Source of the DNA: CAZXFH01 sp964640055
Lineage (GTDB): Bacteria; Fidelibacterota; UBA2242; JAFGTP01
NCBI GenBank assembly: GCA_964640055.1
Contig: CAZXFH010000014.1
Span: 3,452 to 67,451, forward strand
Length of the DNA: 64,000 bases
Direction: 5' to 3'
The notes beneath the pieces were generated by a model. It saw only the letters and a list, made by a program, of their open reading frames with translations, ran no database searches and was not told the origin of the DNA. Below, piece after piece: positions 8,939 through 17,664 of the stretch (within the stretch, counting starts at the first letter, position 1; each line of letters starts with the position of its first letter). The translations under genes and the position numbers were made by a program.

Positions 8939-9841
8939 TTAATAGACTGAGGGAGATAAAAGACGGATTATGGCAGGCATAATCTCCTCGATACGCTTGA
9001 TCTTAGCCGGTATGATGGAGTTGGTCTTGTTCCAAACCATCAAGGGAACCGGATTATGGGTGTGGGTCTTGCAGGACAGATCCTCAATATTGCCATGGTC
9101 ACTGGACAGGATCACGGTCTGATCCGCTGCCAGCTGGGTTTCAATATGCTTCAGAAAGCGGTCCAGATTCAAGATTCCCTGCGCCAGGGCAGCCTGATCC
9201 TGTTTATGGCCCAGCTGGTCCAGAAACGGAATCTCGTACATCACAAAAGGATAGGTTCGTGATAATTTCAGCAGAATTGACGCCGCCTTTTCCGGCGTGA
9301 ATACAGGCACTTCAAAACCTTCCCGGCGCAGGAAATCATTGGTAATATCCGCAAAAACAGCCTCTTCCTGCCGGATATCCTCAATATACAGAAAATGGGG
9401 CTCCTTTTGGGCAAAAACCGCCCAGGTGGTGGCGGAATAAAAGCGTTGATCCCGCTTAAAATAGCACGCATGGTAGGCATTGGCAAACAGGGTGGGAATT
9501 CCCAGCGTTTCGAGCTGCTTGAAAATGCTGTGACGGCACAGTATTTTTTTTAAGCTGCTGGTGGGCATCCCGGTAATATGGCGCCCCACGGAGGGAATGG
9601 GATTAATACCAGTGAACAGGGCCGTTTGTCCGGTAGCGCTTTGGGGTAACCCGGAAGCCAGTCCCAGACTGGCATCGATCTGCTGTAAATTAAAATAATC
9701 CGGCCGCTGACTAAACGGCTCTCCGTTCAGACAATTTAATATCTGCAAAGAATTACAGTGGCGGTGAAAGGGATTATGCACATGGGATTTACCAATCCCC
9801 AGACCATCGACAAAGATAAAAATTACTCGGCTGCGGGCCAT
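8939..9841 (-). CDS. Metalloenzyme (alkaline phosphatase/PGM superfamily) protein
   Basis: About 300 aa with the hallmarks of the metalloenzyme superfamily (phosphoglycerate mutase, phosphopentomutase, phosphatase). Seen are an N-terminal metal-binding FVDGLGIG, a Ser/Thr nucleophile region ATGQTALFTGIN, a D-x3-H motif in FLDQLGHKQD, and the C-terminal metal site SSDHGNIED followed by THTHNPVPL. No signal peptide is visible. The substrate cannot be told from sequence. The ATG at 9841 is preferred over a TTG at 9853 because GGAAAG lies just ahead of it. It overlaps the end of the upstream secreted-protein gene, so the two are probably translated together. Confidence 0.85.
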   Translation of the reverse strand: MARSRVIFIFVDGLGIGKSHVHNPFHRHCNSLQILNCLNGEPFSQRPDYFNLQQIDASLGLASGLPQSATGQTALFTGINPIPSVGRHITGMPTSSLKKILCRHSIFKQLETLGIPTLFANAYHACYFKRDQRFYSATTWAVFAQKEPHFLYIEDIRQEEAVFADITNDFLRREGFEVPVFTPEKAASILLKLSRTYPFVMYEIPFLDQLGHKQDQAALAQGILNLDRFLKHIETQLAADQTVILSSDHGNIEDLSCKTHTHNPVPLMVWNKTNSIIPAKIKRIEEIMPAIIRLLSPSVY

Positions 9842-10980
9842 CGCTCTTTCCAACGAATTAAGGTTAAGCTATCCCCCAGGGATTCGCCTAAAGTATATAT
9901 ATCTAAAATGCCATCCCGGATAGTAATCACCTGATCAGTGGTATCCAGCAATCCGTTGGGATAGCCTTTTTGAGCGGACACCAGCGGACTGTTATCCTGG
10001 TAGAAAACACTTAGTTGCCGGTCCTTCAAGATCAGATCACCGACAGTATATACGGCGGCACTAAGCGCCACCGGACTTTCCCAGTTTATTAGATATTGAC
10101 CTTCAACTAAAAAAACCTGGCGGGCATAATAATCTGTAATAGTAAAATCATTCAGCTGGGGCAGTGTAAATCGATTCAGATAAGGTGCCAGGGAGCGGCC
10201 GGCCAATTCAGCGGCACAGATGACAAAAGAGCGCATGTTGCCCCCGATCCAGTTAGGGGTCTGATGTTCGGACCAGGTATTATTCCAGCTGCCCGGATTG
10301 GCGATCACCGGTACATTGCGGAAAATTAACAAATTATCCACCAGCGGCTGCCCGCAATGTCCGGCAATACTGATCCGACAGACCTTGTTTGTCAGTCCTC
10401 CGTAATCCCCTTGCGGCACATAAAAACGACTCTCCATGGACGGGCTGGTGAGATACTGCTTGCTGTGGGCAAAAGCCACTTTTAACCAGATTGTCCCCGG
10501 AAAATATTTATCGTATCGGGATAATGAATGTAAGGCCACCTGCCAGCGGTCATTCCATTCCGGAATAAGTGTTTCCCGGTACTGAACCCTGGCCCAGGGT
10601 AACAAATTGTGGTAATAGTTATAATAGAGTGTGTCCAGTCGTTTGGGTCGTATCACATACCAGCGTACCACGCTCTCATCCGGTAAAAATTCACCCGTGG
10701 TACGCAAGGTATCTGCGTTGATTATTATTTGCTCAAAAGTGCTGTAATAGCGGCTATCCTTATCAGCAGCGGGCTGTGTTTTTAACACGATCCCCAGACG
10801 CACATCGTGATGAGGCCGGTAGATGCAATGCTCTGCCACCGCCGGCTCGGCGGTATCTTCTTGACTATAAATATCCACGCTCCGGAATTGGAGCTGGGCC
10901 CTTAAAGCCGGCACCACCAGCAGGCATGCAAATAAGACCAGGCGCAAAGAATCTTTTTTAAAAAGGACGAAAAAATACAT
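9823..10980 (-). CDS. Secreted protein of unknown function
   Basis: A 385-aa protein with an N-terminal signal peptide (hydrophobic stretch LRLVLFACLLVVPALRA, about residues 12-28, cleavage near AQ). I do not recognise a family. The mature part is rich in aromatic residues and beta-type sequence and has a possible conserved core around AGHCGQPLVDNLLIFRN and NWIGGNMRSF. It has no T9SS sorting domain. Its 3' end overlaps the metalloenzyme gene by about 19 bases, implying a two-gene unit. The ribosome-binding site (GAAGATAGC) is weak, so the exact start is uncertain. Confidence 0.72.
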   Translation of the reverse strand: MYFFVLFKKDSLRLVLFACLLVVPALRAQLQFRSVDIYSQEDTAEPAVAEHCIYRPHHDVRLGIVLKTQPAADKDSRYYSTFEQIIINADTLRTTGEFLPDESVVRWYVIRPKRLDTLYYNYYHNLLPWARVQYRETLIPEWNDRWQVALHSLSRYDKYFPGTIWLKVAFAHSKQYLTSPSMESRFYVPQGDYGGLTNKVCRISIAGHCGQPLVDNLLIFRNVPVIANPGSWNNTWSEHQTPNWIGGNMRSFVICAAELAGRSLAPYLNRFTLPQLNDFTITDYYARQVFLVEGQYLINWESPVALSAAVYTVGDLILKDRQLSVFYQDNSPLVSAQKGYPNGLLDTTDQVITIRDGILDIYTLGESLGDSLTLIRWKERWPAAE

Positions 10981-11197
10981 GCTATCTTCACAATAATTAA
11001 CGGCTTGAATAGACAGCCATAAGGTCGCAGCTCAACCCAATTGAAAGCCGGTTTAAATCCATCCCAAATTTTATCAAGGGTCCTGTCCGGGCAAAATTGA
11101 GCTTCCAAACAAGTCTGCGATTTGTTAATTTAAATAAAGAAAGTTATGTTTACAATCAATCTACAAATTAAACCCCGAAATAAAAAAGAGGTGCTCT

Positions 11198-12829
11198 ATG
11201 AATTTAGCCAAATTTACGCTGCCTGATCCGGTCAATGAACCGGTCAAGACCTATCGGGCCAATAGTCCGGAAAAACGGGAGTTGAAAGCCAAATTAAAGG
11301 AACTGGCTGCGCAAAAGATCGAAATCCCGCTGATCATTGGTGGCCGGGAAGTCAAAACCGGTGATCTGGCGCAGGCCGTCATGCCTCATAACCATCAACA
11401 TGTACTGGCCGAATATCATAAAGCTGGTGAAAAAGAGGTATCCCAGGCCGTGGCAGCCTCCCAGGAAGCCTGGCAAAGCTGGTCAAAAATGCCCTGGTAT
11501 GACCGGGCGGCGATCTTCAGAAAAATGGCTGAATTACTCTCCGGCCCCTGGCGAGCGACCCTGAATGCAACCACCATGTTGAATCAGAGCAAAAATGCAT
11601 TTCAGGCTGAGATCGACTCCGCTTGCGAATTGATTGATTTCTGGACTTTTAATACCAAATACATGGAAAAGATCTATGAACGGCAGCCCTTCTCCCCGAA
11701 AGGCATGTGGAACCGGGTTGAACAACGGCCACTGGAAGGCTTTGTCTTTGCCGTAACCCCTTTTAATTTCACCTCCATTGCCGGTAATCTACCCACCGCG
11801 CCGGCCATTATGGGCAATACGGTGCTCTGGAAGCCGGCTTCTTCAGCGGTATTCTCCGCTTATTATCTGATGCAGTTATTTAAAGCCGCTGGTTTACCAG
11901 ATGGCGTGATCAATTTCATTCCCGGCTCTGGCGCCCAGGTGGGACCGACCGTATTACAAAACCCCCAGCTGGCCGGTGTCCATTTCACGGGCAGTACCCA
12001 TACTTTTCAAAATATGTGGAAAACCATTGGTGCCAATATTACCAACTACAAAACCTATCCCCGTATCGTAGGTGAAACCGGGGGTAAGGACTTTGTTTTC
12101 ATGCATGCGAGTGCTGACGTGGATGCCGTGGTCACCGCTCTGGTGCGGGCTGCTTATGAATACCAGGGCCAAAAATGTTCCGCTGCCTCCCGTGCTTATA
12201 TCCCCCGCTCCCAATGGCCGGAATTAAAAACAAAATTGCTCGATGAGATCAAATCCATTGAGGTAGGTGATGTCCAGAATTTCACCAACTTCATGAATGC
12301 GGTCATTGATAAAGCCGCTTTTGAGACTATTACCGATTATATCGAATATGTGAAAAAGGCTAACGACGCTGAAATTCTGATCGGTGGTGACTATGATGAC
12401 AGCAAAGGCTATTTCATCGATCCCACGGTAGTTGTAACCAGTGATCCGCATTTCCGAACCATGGAAGAAGAGATTTTCGGACCGGTTCTGACCATCTATG
12501 TTTATGAAGATGACCAATATGTGGAAAATCTGAAACTATGCAATACCACCTCGCCCTATGCCTTAACCGGTTCCATCTTTGCCAATGAGCGCGCCGCCAT
12601 CATACAAGCTGACGAGATCCTGCTCAATGCCGCCGGCAATTTCTATATCAATGACAAACCCACAGCCGCAGTTGTGGGTCAGCAACCCTTTGGCGGCAGC
12701 CGGGCATCCGGAACCAATGATAAAGCCGGCGATATGATCAATCTGCTGCGCTGGGTTTCACCGCGCACACTGAAAGAAACCTTTGATCCGCCGACCGATT
12801 ACCGCTATCCCTTTATGGAAGAAAAGTAA
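11198..12829 (+). CDS. pruA: L-glutamate gamma-semialdehyde (P5C) dehydrogenase
   Basis: A 543-aa aldehyde dehydrogenase of the ALDH4/PruA type, which oxidises glutamate-5-semialdehyde to glutamate with NAD+ in proline catabolism. It has the ALDH fold signatures: FVFAVTPFNFTSIAGNLP, the glycine motif VHFTGSTHTFQ, the catalytic glutamate in VGETGGKDF, the nucleophile Cys327 in YQGQKCSAASR, and EEIFGPVLTIYVYED near the C terminus. The N-terminal extension (PVKTYRANSPEKREL) is typical of the monofunctional mitochondrial-like group. No proline dehydrogenase gene is present nearby. The start ATG has GAGGTG upstream and an independent terminator follows. Confidence 0.95.
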   Translation: MNLAKFTLPDPVNEPVKTYRANSPEKRELKAKLKELAAQKIEIPLIIGGREVKTGDLAQAVMPHNHQHVLAEYHKAGEKEVSQAVAASQEAWQSWSKMPWYDRAAIFRKMAELLSGPWRATLNATTMLNQSKNAFQAEIDSACELIDFWTFNTKYMEKIYERQPFSPKGMWNRVEQRPLEGFVFAVTPFNFTSIAGNLPTAPAIMGNTVLWKPASSAVFSAYYLMQLFKAAGLPDGVINFIPGSGAQVGPTVLQNPQLAGVHFTGSTHTFQNMWKTIGANITNYKTYPRIVGETGGKDFVFMHASADVDAVVTALVRAAYEYQGQKCSAASRAYIPRSQWPELKTKLLDEIKSIEVGDVQNFTNFMNAVIDKAAFETITDYIEYVKKANDAEILIGGDYDDSKGYFIDPTVVVTSDPHFRTMEEEIFGPVLTIYVYEDDQYVENLKLCNTTSPYALTGSIFANERAAIIQADEILLNAAGNFYINDKPTAAVVGQQPFGGSRASGTNDKAGDMINLLRWVSPRTLKETFDPPTDYRYPFMEEK

Positions 12830-12847
12830 AAAATCAGTTGAATCTGT

Positions 12848-12887
12848 AATAACCTCCCTGCGGATTGCCAATCCCGGGGAGGTTATT
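12848..12887 (+). terminator. Intrinsic terminator after pruA, possibly bidirectional
   Basis: An 11-bp perfect outer stem, AATAACCTCCC (12848-12858) pairing with GGGAGGTTATT (12877-12887), encloses a second small stem GGATT/AATCC. A T-rich tail follows. It ends one base before the stop codon of the convergent gene at 12889, so it could serve both strands. Confidence 0.7.
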
Positions 12888-12888
12888 A

Positions 12889-14130
12889 TTATGGTAACAA
12901 CTTTATATCAAATAATTCCAGGTATTTTGTTTGCAGGTATTCGTCCATCCACTGGTAATGATTGCGGATTTCCCGTTTTGATAAGCATTGGTCAGCGGAT
13001 ATTTTTATTAATTCTTCGGTAGCACGAAAGATCCTTTGTTCCAATGGCATTAATTTTTGCAAAATGCCATCTTGATTACCGTTGATCAAAACGGCAATAT
13101 TGAGATAATCAAGGCCCGAGCCCCTTGCGACAGGATAGCATTGGTCTTTTAATTTAAGGGAAACATCAGAAAGAGGTGCTTTCTCACTGGCATCTGCGGT
13201 AAGGACCTGGGGTAAATCAACATCTTTTAACCAGACCGGCAGGGCCACGGAACAGAGCGGAAAGCCCAGCACGGTCCATATCATACCCTCATCCGCCGCT
13301 ATCTCCGGGTTAACACCATGGACTACAAAGGAGGCTGAGGAATAATAACGCGGAATATAATCCTGAAAATCCACGAATTGAGTCGTCTTAAAGAGGTATT
13401 TTTTATTTCCGTATGCTTGCCAGAGATCGGTCCCCGTATGGGTATTTCGCAAGCAGCGGGAGACTTTCGTGATGATAAAACGCGGGGTGATCTCATGGGC
13501 GGCCGCGGCTTGATAAAATAACTGATCCGCAGTCTGATAGCGGATATAGCCATAGCCCTCATCTTCAGTTCCGGAAAAGGAATAATTGGAACGGATCAAA
13601 TAGCCAAAAGGAGCCAGTTTGGAATCATTGGCATCATATTTTATCCAGTCGAAATGGCCGGTTTCAAAGTAAGCAGCACCCCCCTGAGCGTCGATCACCC
13701 CGAAATTGGCTTCCACACCCAATGGTTTAGGTAAGGCTTTAAGTAATTCTTCAAAGTCACTGACTGTAGAGCACTTTTGTAACGCTTTCTTCATGAGAAA
13801 ACCTTCCTGGTCCTTGAGCTCAATCGTATCACTCTGATTAATGTTATAGGAAGCTGAGTTCATGATCGCAAATCCGGCACTGTTATAGCCGGCCCAGACC
13901 TGCTCTCCCTTTACATCCTCGGCGTTGACCAGACCGATATAGTCATAATCACCATCAGTAAAGTACATCAGTTTGTTCTGCAGCTGGCCAGTATCCCGAT
14001 GCTTGAAGAGAATGGGACGTCCGTCGGCGGTATACTTGCCGGAAACAATGGCCGTGGTACAGGGATAGAGCGCGCTGGTATAGAATAAAACAATCAACAA
14101 CCACTTAAACCATCTTCTTATATTGACCAT
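12889..14130 (-). CDS. Secreted Ntn-hydrolase-like (C45/linear amide hydrolase) protein
   Basis: A 413-aa protein with a signal peptide (WLLIVLFYTSALYP). The first residue after the likely cleavage point is Cys24 in CTTAIVSGKYTADGRPILFKHRD. A Cys at this position followed by T-T/A and a GRP-LFKHRD motif is characteristic of the N-terminal-nucleophile amidase family (acyl-CoA:6-APA acyltransferase/C45 peptidase and choloylglycine-hydrolase-like proteins). Further family-like motifs are GYNSAGFAIMNSASYN and EANFGVIDAQGGAAYFE. Inferred role: hydrolysis of a linear amide in the periplasm or outside the cell; the substrate is unknown. Start ATG 14130 with AAGGAG upstream. Confidence 0.8.
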   Translation of the reverse strand: MVNIRRWFKWLLIVLFYTSALYPCTTAIVSGKYTADGRPILFKHRDTGQLQNKLMYFTDGDYDYIGLVNAEDVKGEQVWAGYNSAGFAIMNSASYNINQSDTIELKDQEGFLMKKALQKCSTVSDFEELLKALPKPLGVEANFGVIDAQGGAAYFETGHFDWIKYDANDSKLAPFGYLIRSNYSFSGTEDEGYGYIRYQTADQLFYQAAAAHEITPRFIITKVSRCLRNTHTGTDLWQAYGNKKYLFKTTQFVDFQDYIPRYYSSASFVVHGVNPEIAADEGMIWTVLGFPLCSVALPVWLKDVDLPQVLTADASEKAPLSDVSLKLKDQCYPVARGSGLDYLNIAVLINGNQDGILQKLMPLEQRIFRATEELIKISADQCLSKREIRNHYQWMDEYLQTKYLELFDIKLLP

Positions 14131-14687
14131 TATAACTCCTTATCTTTTTAACAGTTAATATATAGATTTATTCGATAATTATGCATCTGTAATTGCCTGA
14201 CACCGCTTAAAATTAAATGACCGGTCGCTAATTTTGAAGTCTTTTTTAATCAGCTCGCAAAGACGCCAAGTATTGATGAAATAATAAGTCACATTTTACT
14301 TCCTTTGCTATTTTCCTTAAATCTTCAAATCTCGTGTGTCTGTCAAATAAATAACAATCGTAGGCAATGACTTTCAGATCTGATGGGAATTCTATTCATT
14401 AACCGCTGTAATTTCTTTTTCTGACTTCTTATTTCTCAATTCTTAGATATCTAATTATCGGATACTTATCTTTATGTAATCAATTATTTCTCTATACCCA
14501 AAAAGATAAATATTCTTTGCGCTCTTAGCATCTTCACGAGCAATAAAATTCTCCACCTCCTGTCACCACTACCCCTTATCCCTCTATAACCCTATACCCC
14601 TTATACCCCTATACCCTAATTATTTTGATATATCCCAATCACTGCATAACTTAAAAACAACTAAAAAACTGATTGGAAGGCCGCGCC
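14131..14687. other. AT-rich intergenic region between divergent genes
   Basis: About 560 bases separating the divergent Ntn-hydrolase and NUDIX genes, presumably holding both promoters. It contains a C-rich tract (14572-14616, annotated separately). Related GC-rich stretches lie in inverted orientation, GCTCGCAAAGACGCCAAG near 14255 and its degenerate counterpart near 14515-14545. A minus-strand frame of about 50 codons (roughly 14250-14395, ending RADstop) is open but has no start codon or recognisable family and may be chance or a relic. Confidence 0.5.
14572..14616 (-). other. Putative G-quadruplex motif
   Basis: On the minus strand six runs of three or four G (complements of the C runs at 14572-75, 14580-82, 14590-92, 14597-600, 14606-09 and 14614-16) are separated by loops of 4-7 bases. 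This satisfies the canonical G3+N1-7 pattern with two spare runs. It lies about 70 bases upstream of the NUDIX start codon, with the G-rich strand as that gene's template. A regulatory role is inference. Confidence 0.6.
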
Positions 14688-15146
14688 ATGCCAAAAAAAA
14701 GTGCCGGACTGCTCATGTATCGCTACCGTCAGGGAAATCCTGAGGTCTTGCTGGTCCATCCCGGGGGTCCTTATTGGAAAAATAAAGATGAAGGCGCTTG
14801 GATGATCCCCAAGGGTGAATATCAATCCGATGAAAAGCCCATGGAAGCGGCCCAACGGGAATTCAAGGAGGAAACCGGGATCGCGCCGCTGGGTGAATTC
14901 CAGCCCTTACCGGAAATCACCCAGAAAGGCGGTAAAAAGGTCAAAGTCTGGTATTTCCAGGGGGATGCTGATGCGGACCAGATGCAGAGCAATACCTTTA
15001 CCCTGGAATGGCCGCCCGGCTCAGGCGAGAAAAAACAATTCCCGGAAGTAGATCGCGCCGCCTGGTTTGATCTGGAAACAGCTAAAGAAAAGATTCTGCC
15101 CAGTCAAAAGTCTGCACTGGAAAACTTCGAGAATCAAATAGTATAA
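14688..15146 (+). CDS. NUDIX hydrolase
   Basis: A 152-aa protein with an exact Nudix box, G-x5-E-x7-R-E-F-K-E-E-T-G-I, at about residues 43-65, binding the catalytic Mg2+. The N terminus (SAGLLMYRY, PEVLLVHPGGPYW) and the IPKGEY motif resemble the diadenosine-polyphosphate/ADP-ribose-type NUDIX proteins found alone in many bacteria, which cleave nucleoside diphosphates linked to another moiety. The substrate is not determinable. ATG 14688 is chosen because GGAAGG lies seven bases upstream; a TTG at 14673 would place the start before that site. Confidence 0.92.
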   Translation: MPKKSAGLLMYRYRQGNPEVLLVHPGGPYWKNKDEGAWMIPKGEYQSDEKPMEAAQREFKEETGIAPLGEFQPLPEITQKGGKKVKVWYFQGDADADQMQSNTFTLEWPPGSGEKKQFPEVDRAAWFDLETAKEKILPSQKSALENFENQIV

Positions 15147-15242
15147 ATTGAATCATTAAAATCTGAAGTGTAGCAATCAGCGGATCCGTTTGCTTTTCTA
15201 TCCCTCTAAAACGGACCAACTGGTCGTTGAATCTTATTCTGA

Positions 15243-15691
15243 TCATGTTTCAACCCAGGTTCTTTCGATCCAGACTTTCAGGTTGCCGTCCTGATCGCCG
15301 CCGGCAAAGCGGTTATTATCCGGGGCATAGGCACAGGCCCAGGGACTGGTAGCAAAGCTGTGATGCCATAGCTGACTGCCGTTACTCAGATCCCACAGGC
15401 GCAATTGATCATCCCGGTGAGTGGTCAGTAAATTGGCATCATCCCCACGCACATCCATGTCAGTTACCGCGCCGTTTCCCGGCAGAACTGTTCATTCCAT
15501 CGGCCACTGCCAGGGCTTTCAGGGTATCACCCTGCATAAACAGGATGCGGGATCCATCATGGCTGAAACGGATCATGCTTCTAGTAAAATTCTGATAATC
15601 AATTATTTCCCACAGCAGATTGTGACTGGGCGTACAAAATGAAACTACTGAGCAGAAGTCCGCTGATAATTCTTTTCAGTATTGTTAGCAT
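15243..15691 (-). pseudogene. Decayed WD40-repeat secreted protein
   Basis: An ATG at 15691 with a GAGGGG-type site opens a clear signal peptide (LKRIISGLLLSSFILYAQS), but the frame stops after 30 codons. The neighbouring frame then encodes WD40-like sequence (HNLLWEIIDYQNF, IRFSHDGSRILFMQGDT), and a third segment resumes in another frame near 15476 (VTDMDVRGDDANLLTTHRD, QLRLWDLSNG, FAGGDQDGNLKVW). At least two frameshifts interrupt it. Total length (about 145 codons) is far short of a full seven-bladed propeller, so much has been deleted. It is probably non-functional. Confidence 0.75.
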
Positions 15692-15715
15692 AACCCCTCA
15701 ATATTTTGCTTTGTT

Positions 15716-15981
15716 TCAGTCATTGGGATCTATTTTGATCTGATATTGCTCACGTTCCGGTCTGGGCCTGAACCTGGCAAACAGCTGGCTCACATTAAAG
15801 CCGAAATCGCCGAAGGTTTGACTATTATAATTCAATTCCACCTGATCCCGGTTGTTAAACAGATCAGGAGTATTAGGAAGATAATTTTATGCAAATAAAT
15901 CTGTCCCTGGGAATAATCATTGCCCATAAAATAAGCCGCATGGATAAAAATCAAAAATAAAATATTAACCCGTTGCTTGAG
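15716..15981 (-). pseudogene. Remnant of a small secreted protein
   Basis: In one frame the sequence reads LKQRVNILFLIFIHAAYFMGNDYSQ, a hydrophobic leader-like stretch with no start codon. After about 30 codons the sense shifts to another frame that reads TPDLFNNRDQVELNYNSQTF and later FNVSQLFARFRPRPEREQYQ, ending at TGA 15716. One frameshift plus the missing start marks it as a relic. The family is not recognised. A palindromic repeat begins just beyond its 5' end, so the repeat may have replaced the start region. Confidence 0.5.
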
Positions 15982-15998
15982 ACGTTAGGAGAATCCCT

Positions 15999-16024
15999 TA
16001 TCGCTATGCTCTACGTAGTGACAT
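15999..16024. repeat. Palindromic repeat element, diverged copy
   Basis: An imperfect hairpin (TATCGCTATGC, TCT, ACGTAGTGACAT) whose flanks (CACCGTGCTCCC, GACATCTATC) match those of the better-preserved copy at 16057-16081. The two units stand in tandem with a period of about 57 bases. It looks like a member of a GC-rich interspersed palindrome family. Confidence 0.6.
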
Positions 16025-16050
16025 CTATCCTGACACCGTGCTCCCAACCT

Positions 16051-16677
16051 TTATCTTGTCGCTACGCTCGGCGTGGCGACACCTATCTCACCTTCATTCC
16101 CGTGCTCTCCTCCGGAACAGCAATCAAAATCCGCAAGTATACTCCGCAGATATTCAAAAAACCGGTTTCGGAGCTTTTCAATTTCTAAGGCTTCCCGGTA
16201 ATCCAGCTGTACCTGGTCCTGATGCTGATACCGCTCCGGAAGTACCTGAAGGACATAGGAGTTGATCTGTTGCTGCCAGAACCAATCCGCACAGCCGAAT
16301 TGAATGTTTTGCGGATCAATAGCAGTGGTGGATTTTAATCGGTCCAGAAAATCTCTTCCGGTACCACAATTGGCGATACACACTGCAAGATAGGCAATCC
16401 GGTAGCTCACCTGTGCAATGTTTTCCGTAACCGGCCAGGAATCAAAATTGTAACGATCGGTTTGCCCGGGATAAATAAAATGACCGTAACAGCTCTGCAG
16501 CGTAAAGCAATCCGCTCGTTTGTTCAGATCTTTAATAATGGCGACGATCGGTTTATCGATCACCGTATCGGTCAACCTGGCCAGCCAGCGCTGTTTGTGG
16601 GCCTTAAAGTGCGGATTGGTTCTTAAGGCTTTGGCTTTGCTAAAGGTTTTCAAACAGGTGAACCCCTTCTCCGGCAA
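16051..16677 (-). CDS. Conserved hypothetical protein, C terminus altered by a repeat
   Basis: A 208-aa soluble-looking protein. The motif CFTLQSCYGHF (about residues 57-67) and the context LARLTDTVIDKPIVAIIKDLN place it with small conserved proteins of unknown function; the S-C-[YS]-G element is faintly reminiscent of TYW3/Taw3 wybutosine enzymes, but this is not enough to name it. It has no signal peptide. The last 17 residues (GEHGNEGEIGVATPSVATR region) are encoded by the palindromic repeat at 16057-16110, so the natural C terminus probably ended near FLRSILADF-like sequence or continued differently. Start TTG 16677, three bases after the upstream lipoprotein gene. Confidence 0.65.
   Translation of the reverse strand: MPEKGFTCLKTFSKAKALRTNPHFKAHKQRWLARLTDTVIDKPIVAIIKDLNKRADCFTLQSCYGHFIYPGQTDRYNFDSWPVTENIAQVSYRIAYLAVCIANCGTGRDFLDRLKSTTAIDPQNIQFGCADWFWQQQINSYVLQVLPERYQHQDQVQLDYREALEIEKLRNRFFEYLRSILADFDCCSGGEHGNEGEIGVATPSVATR
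16057..16081. repeat. Palindromic repeat element, well-preserved copy
   Basis: A perfect 11-step hairpin: TGTCGC-T-ACGC pairs with GCGT-G-GCGACA (one T-G wobble) around a TCG loop. It lies inside the 3' end of the gene at 16051-16677 and supplies that gene's last codons. The flanking bases are shared with the tandem copy at 15999-16024. Confidence 0.7.
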
Positions 16678-16680
16678 TCA

Positions 16681-17664
16681 TTATTTGAGCAGCTCGATAT
16701 TACGGAATTCCACTTTAAAGCCCCGATATCCGCACAGGATCTGCAGCAGCGCAATGCGGCTTGCCTGCGAGGACACATTGTCAAAATGGAGCTCAGCGGG
16801 TACAGATGTCCCGGCAATGATTTTCTTGCGGGCGGCATCGTATTGACTGAGGCCCTTTATTTTGGTCAGTTGATCGCCATATTTAACAGCTGAGATCTCA
16901 TATTCATTGCCCAGATTATCGAAAATTTTGGTCTTGTATTGCCAGCCATAGGTCACTTCAAATTCCTGATCATCCTCGGTGGTATTTTGTACCTGCAGAT
17001 GGCAGATCACCTTGCGGTTGTTCAGGGTACACTTTTGTAGTTCGATCCGGAAGCCTGACTCCTCCACCACCTGAGTGGCGGGTTTCTGGGGCTGGGGTTC
17101 AGTTTTTGCCGATTCAGGCGCAACACCCGGTTTCGCTTTGATCTTACTGCGCATTAAATTCCGAACGACCTCGTTCTTCAGGATCTTGACCGAGGCCACA
17201 GAAAAGACCTGTCCGGTTTCAGTGGAAATCAGACGGGCATTGACTTTGACATGATTGCCAAGATCTGTAATTGTGCCGCTGGCAATGGCACCAATACCTA
17301 GAATTCTCCCCAATTCCTTGGCCGAGCTTTCGTCGATCATGCCGCTTAAAGTCAGACTATGTTCTGTCATCACCTTATTGAGCATATGGCGTTCAATGAC
17401 TTCAAATTTGCTGGTACGGAAGAGATAGGTGATCAGTTCTTCGGACAAATAACGGCCGAATTTGGTGACATTCCCTTCCAGATCAGAAAATTCAATGACC
17501 GCGATTTTCGATTTTTCCTGCTGTAACAGGCTCAGTACAATTTGATCGGTCAATGCTTTGACCTGCGTATCCAGAGTTAAGGACTCTTCCTGGACACTCT
17601 GTCCACTGGGCGGAATACAAGCCACAGCAAAGATCAACAAGGACAATAAAACAATTTTCTGCAT
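16681..17664 (-). CDS. Lipoprotein with FlgO/CsgG-like domain
   Basis: A 327-aa protein with a lipobox (IFAVAC, lipidated Cys16). Residues about 45-175 match the FlgO/CsgG-type periplasmic domain: SKIAVIEFSDLEGN, FGRYLSEELITYLFRTSKFEVIERHML, KELGRILGIGAIASGTITDLG and VNARLISTETGQV. The remaining 130 residues form a beta-rich domain after a Pro/Lys/Gln linker (about 180-195). Such proteins sit in the outer membrane or periplasm and are thought to assemble or stabilise surface structures; the actual role here is unknown. A shorter relative lacking the C domain lies at 63180-63758. Confidence 0.8.
   Translation of the reverse strand: MQKIVLLSLLIFAVACIPPSGQSVQEESLTLDTQVKALTDQIVLSLLQQEKSKIAVIEFSDLEGNVTKFGRYLSEELITYLFRTSKFEVIERHMLNKVMTEHSLTLSGMIDESSAKELGRILGIGAIASGTITDLGNHVKVNARLISTETGQVFSVASVKILKNEVVRNLMRSKIKAKPGVAPESAKTEPQPQKPATQVVEESGFRIELQKCTLNNRKVICHLQVQNTTEDDQEFEVTYGWQYKTKIFDNLGNEYEISAVKYGDQLTKIKGLSQYDAARKKIIAGTSVPAELHFDNVSSQASRIALLQILCGYRGFKVEFRNIELLK

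Noticed and set aside
14250..14395. Minus-strand frame of about 50 codons ending RADstop
   Set aside because: It has no start codon, an upstream stop and no recognisable motif; a frame this long can occur by chance in AT-rich DNA.
14572..14616. C-rich tract as a CRISPR or telomere-like repeat array
   Set aside because: The units vary in length and sequence, there are no unique spacers, and the pattern is better explained as a G-quadruplex motif.
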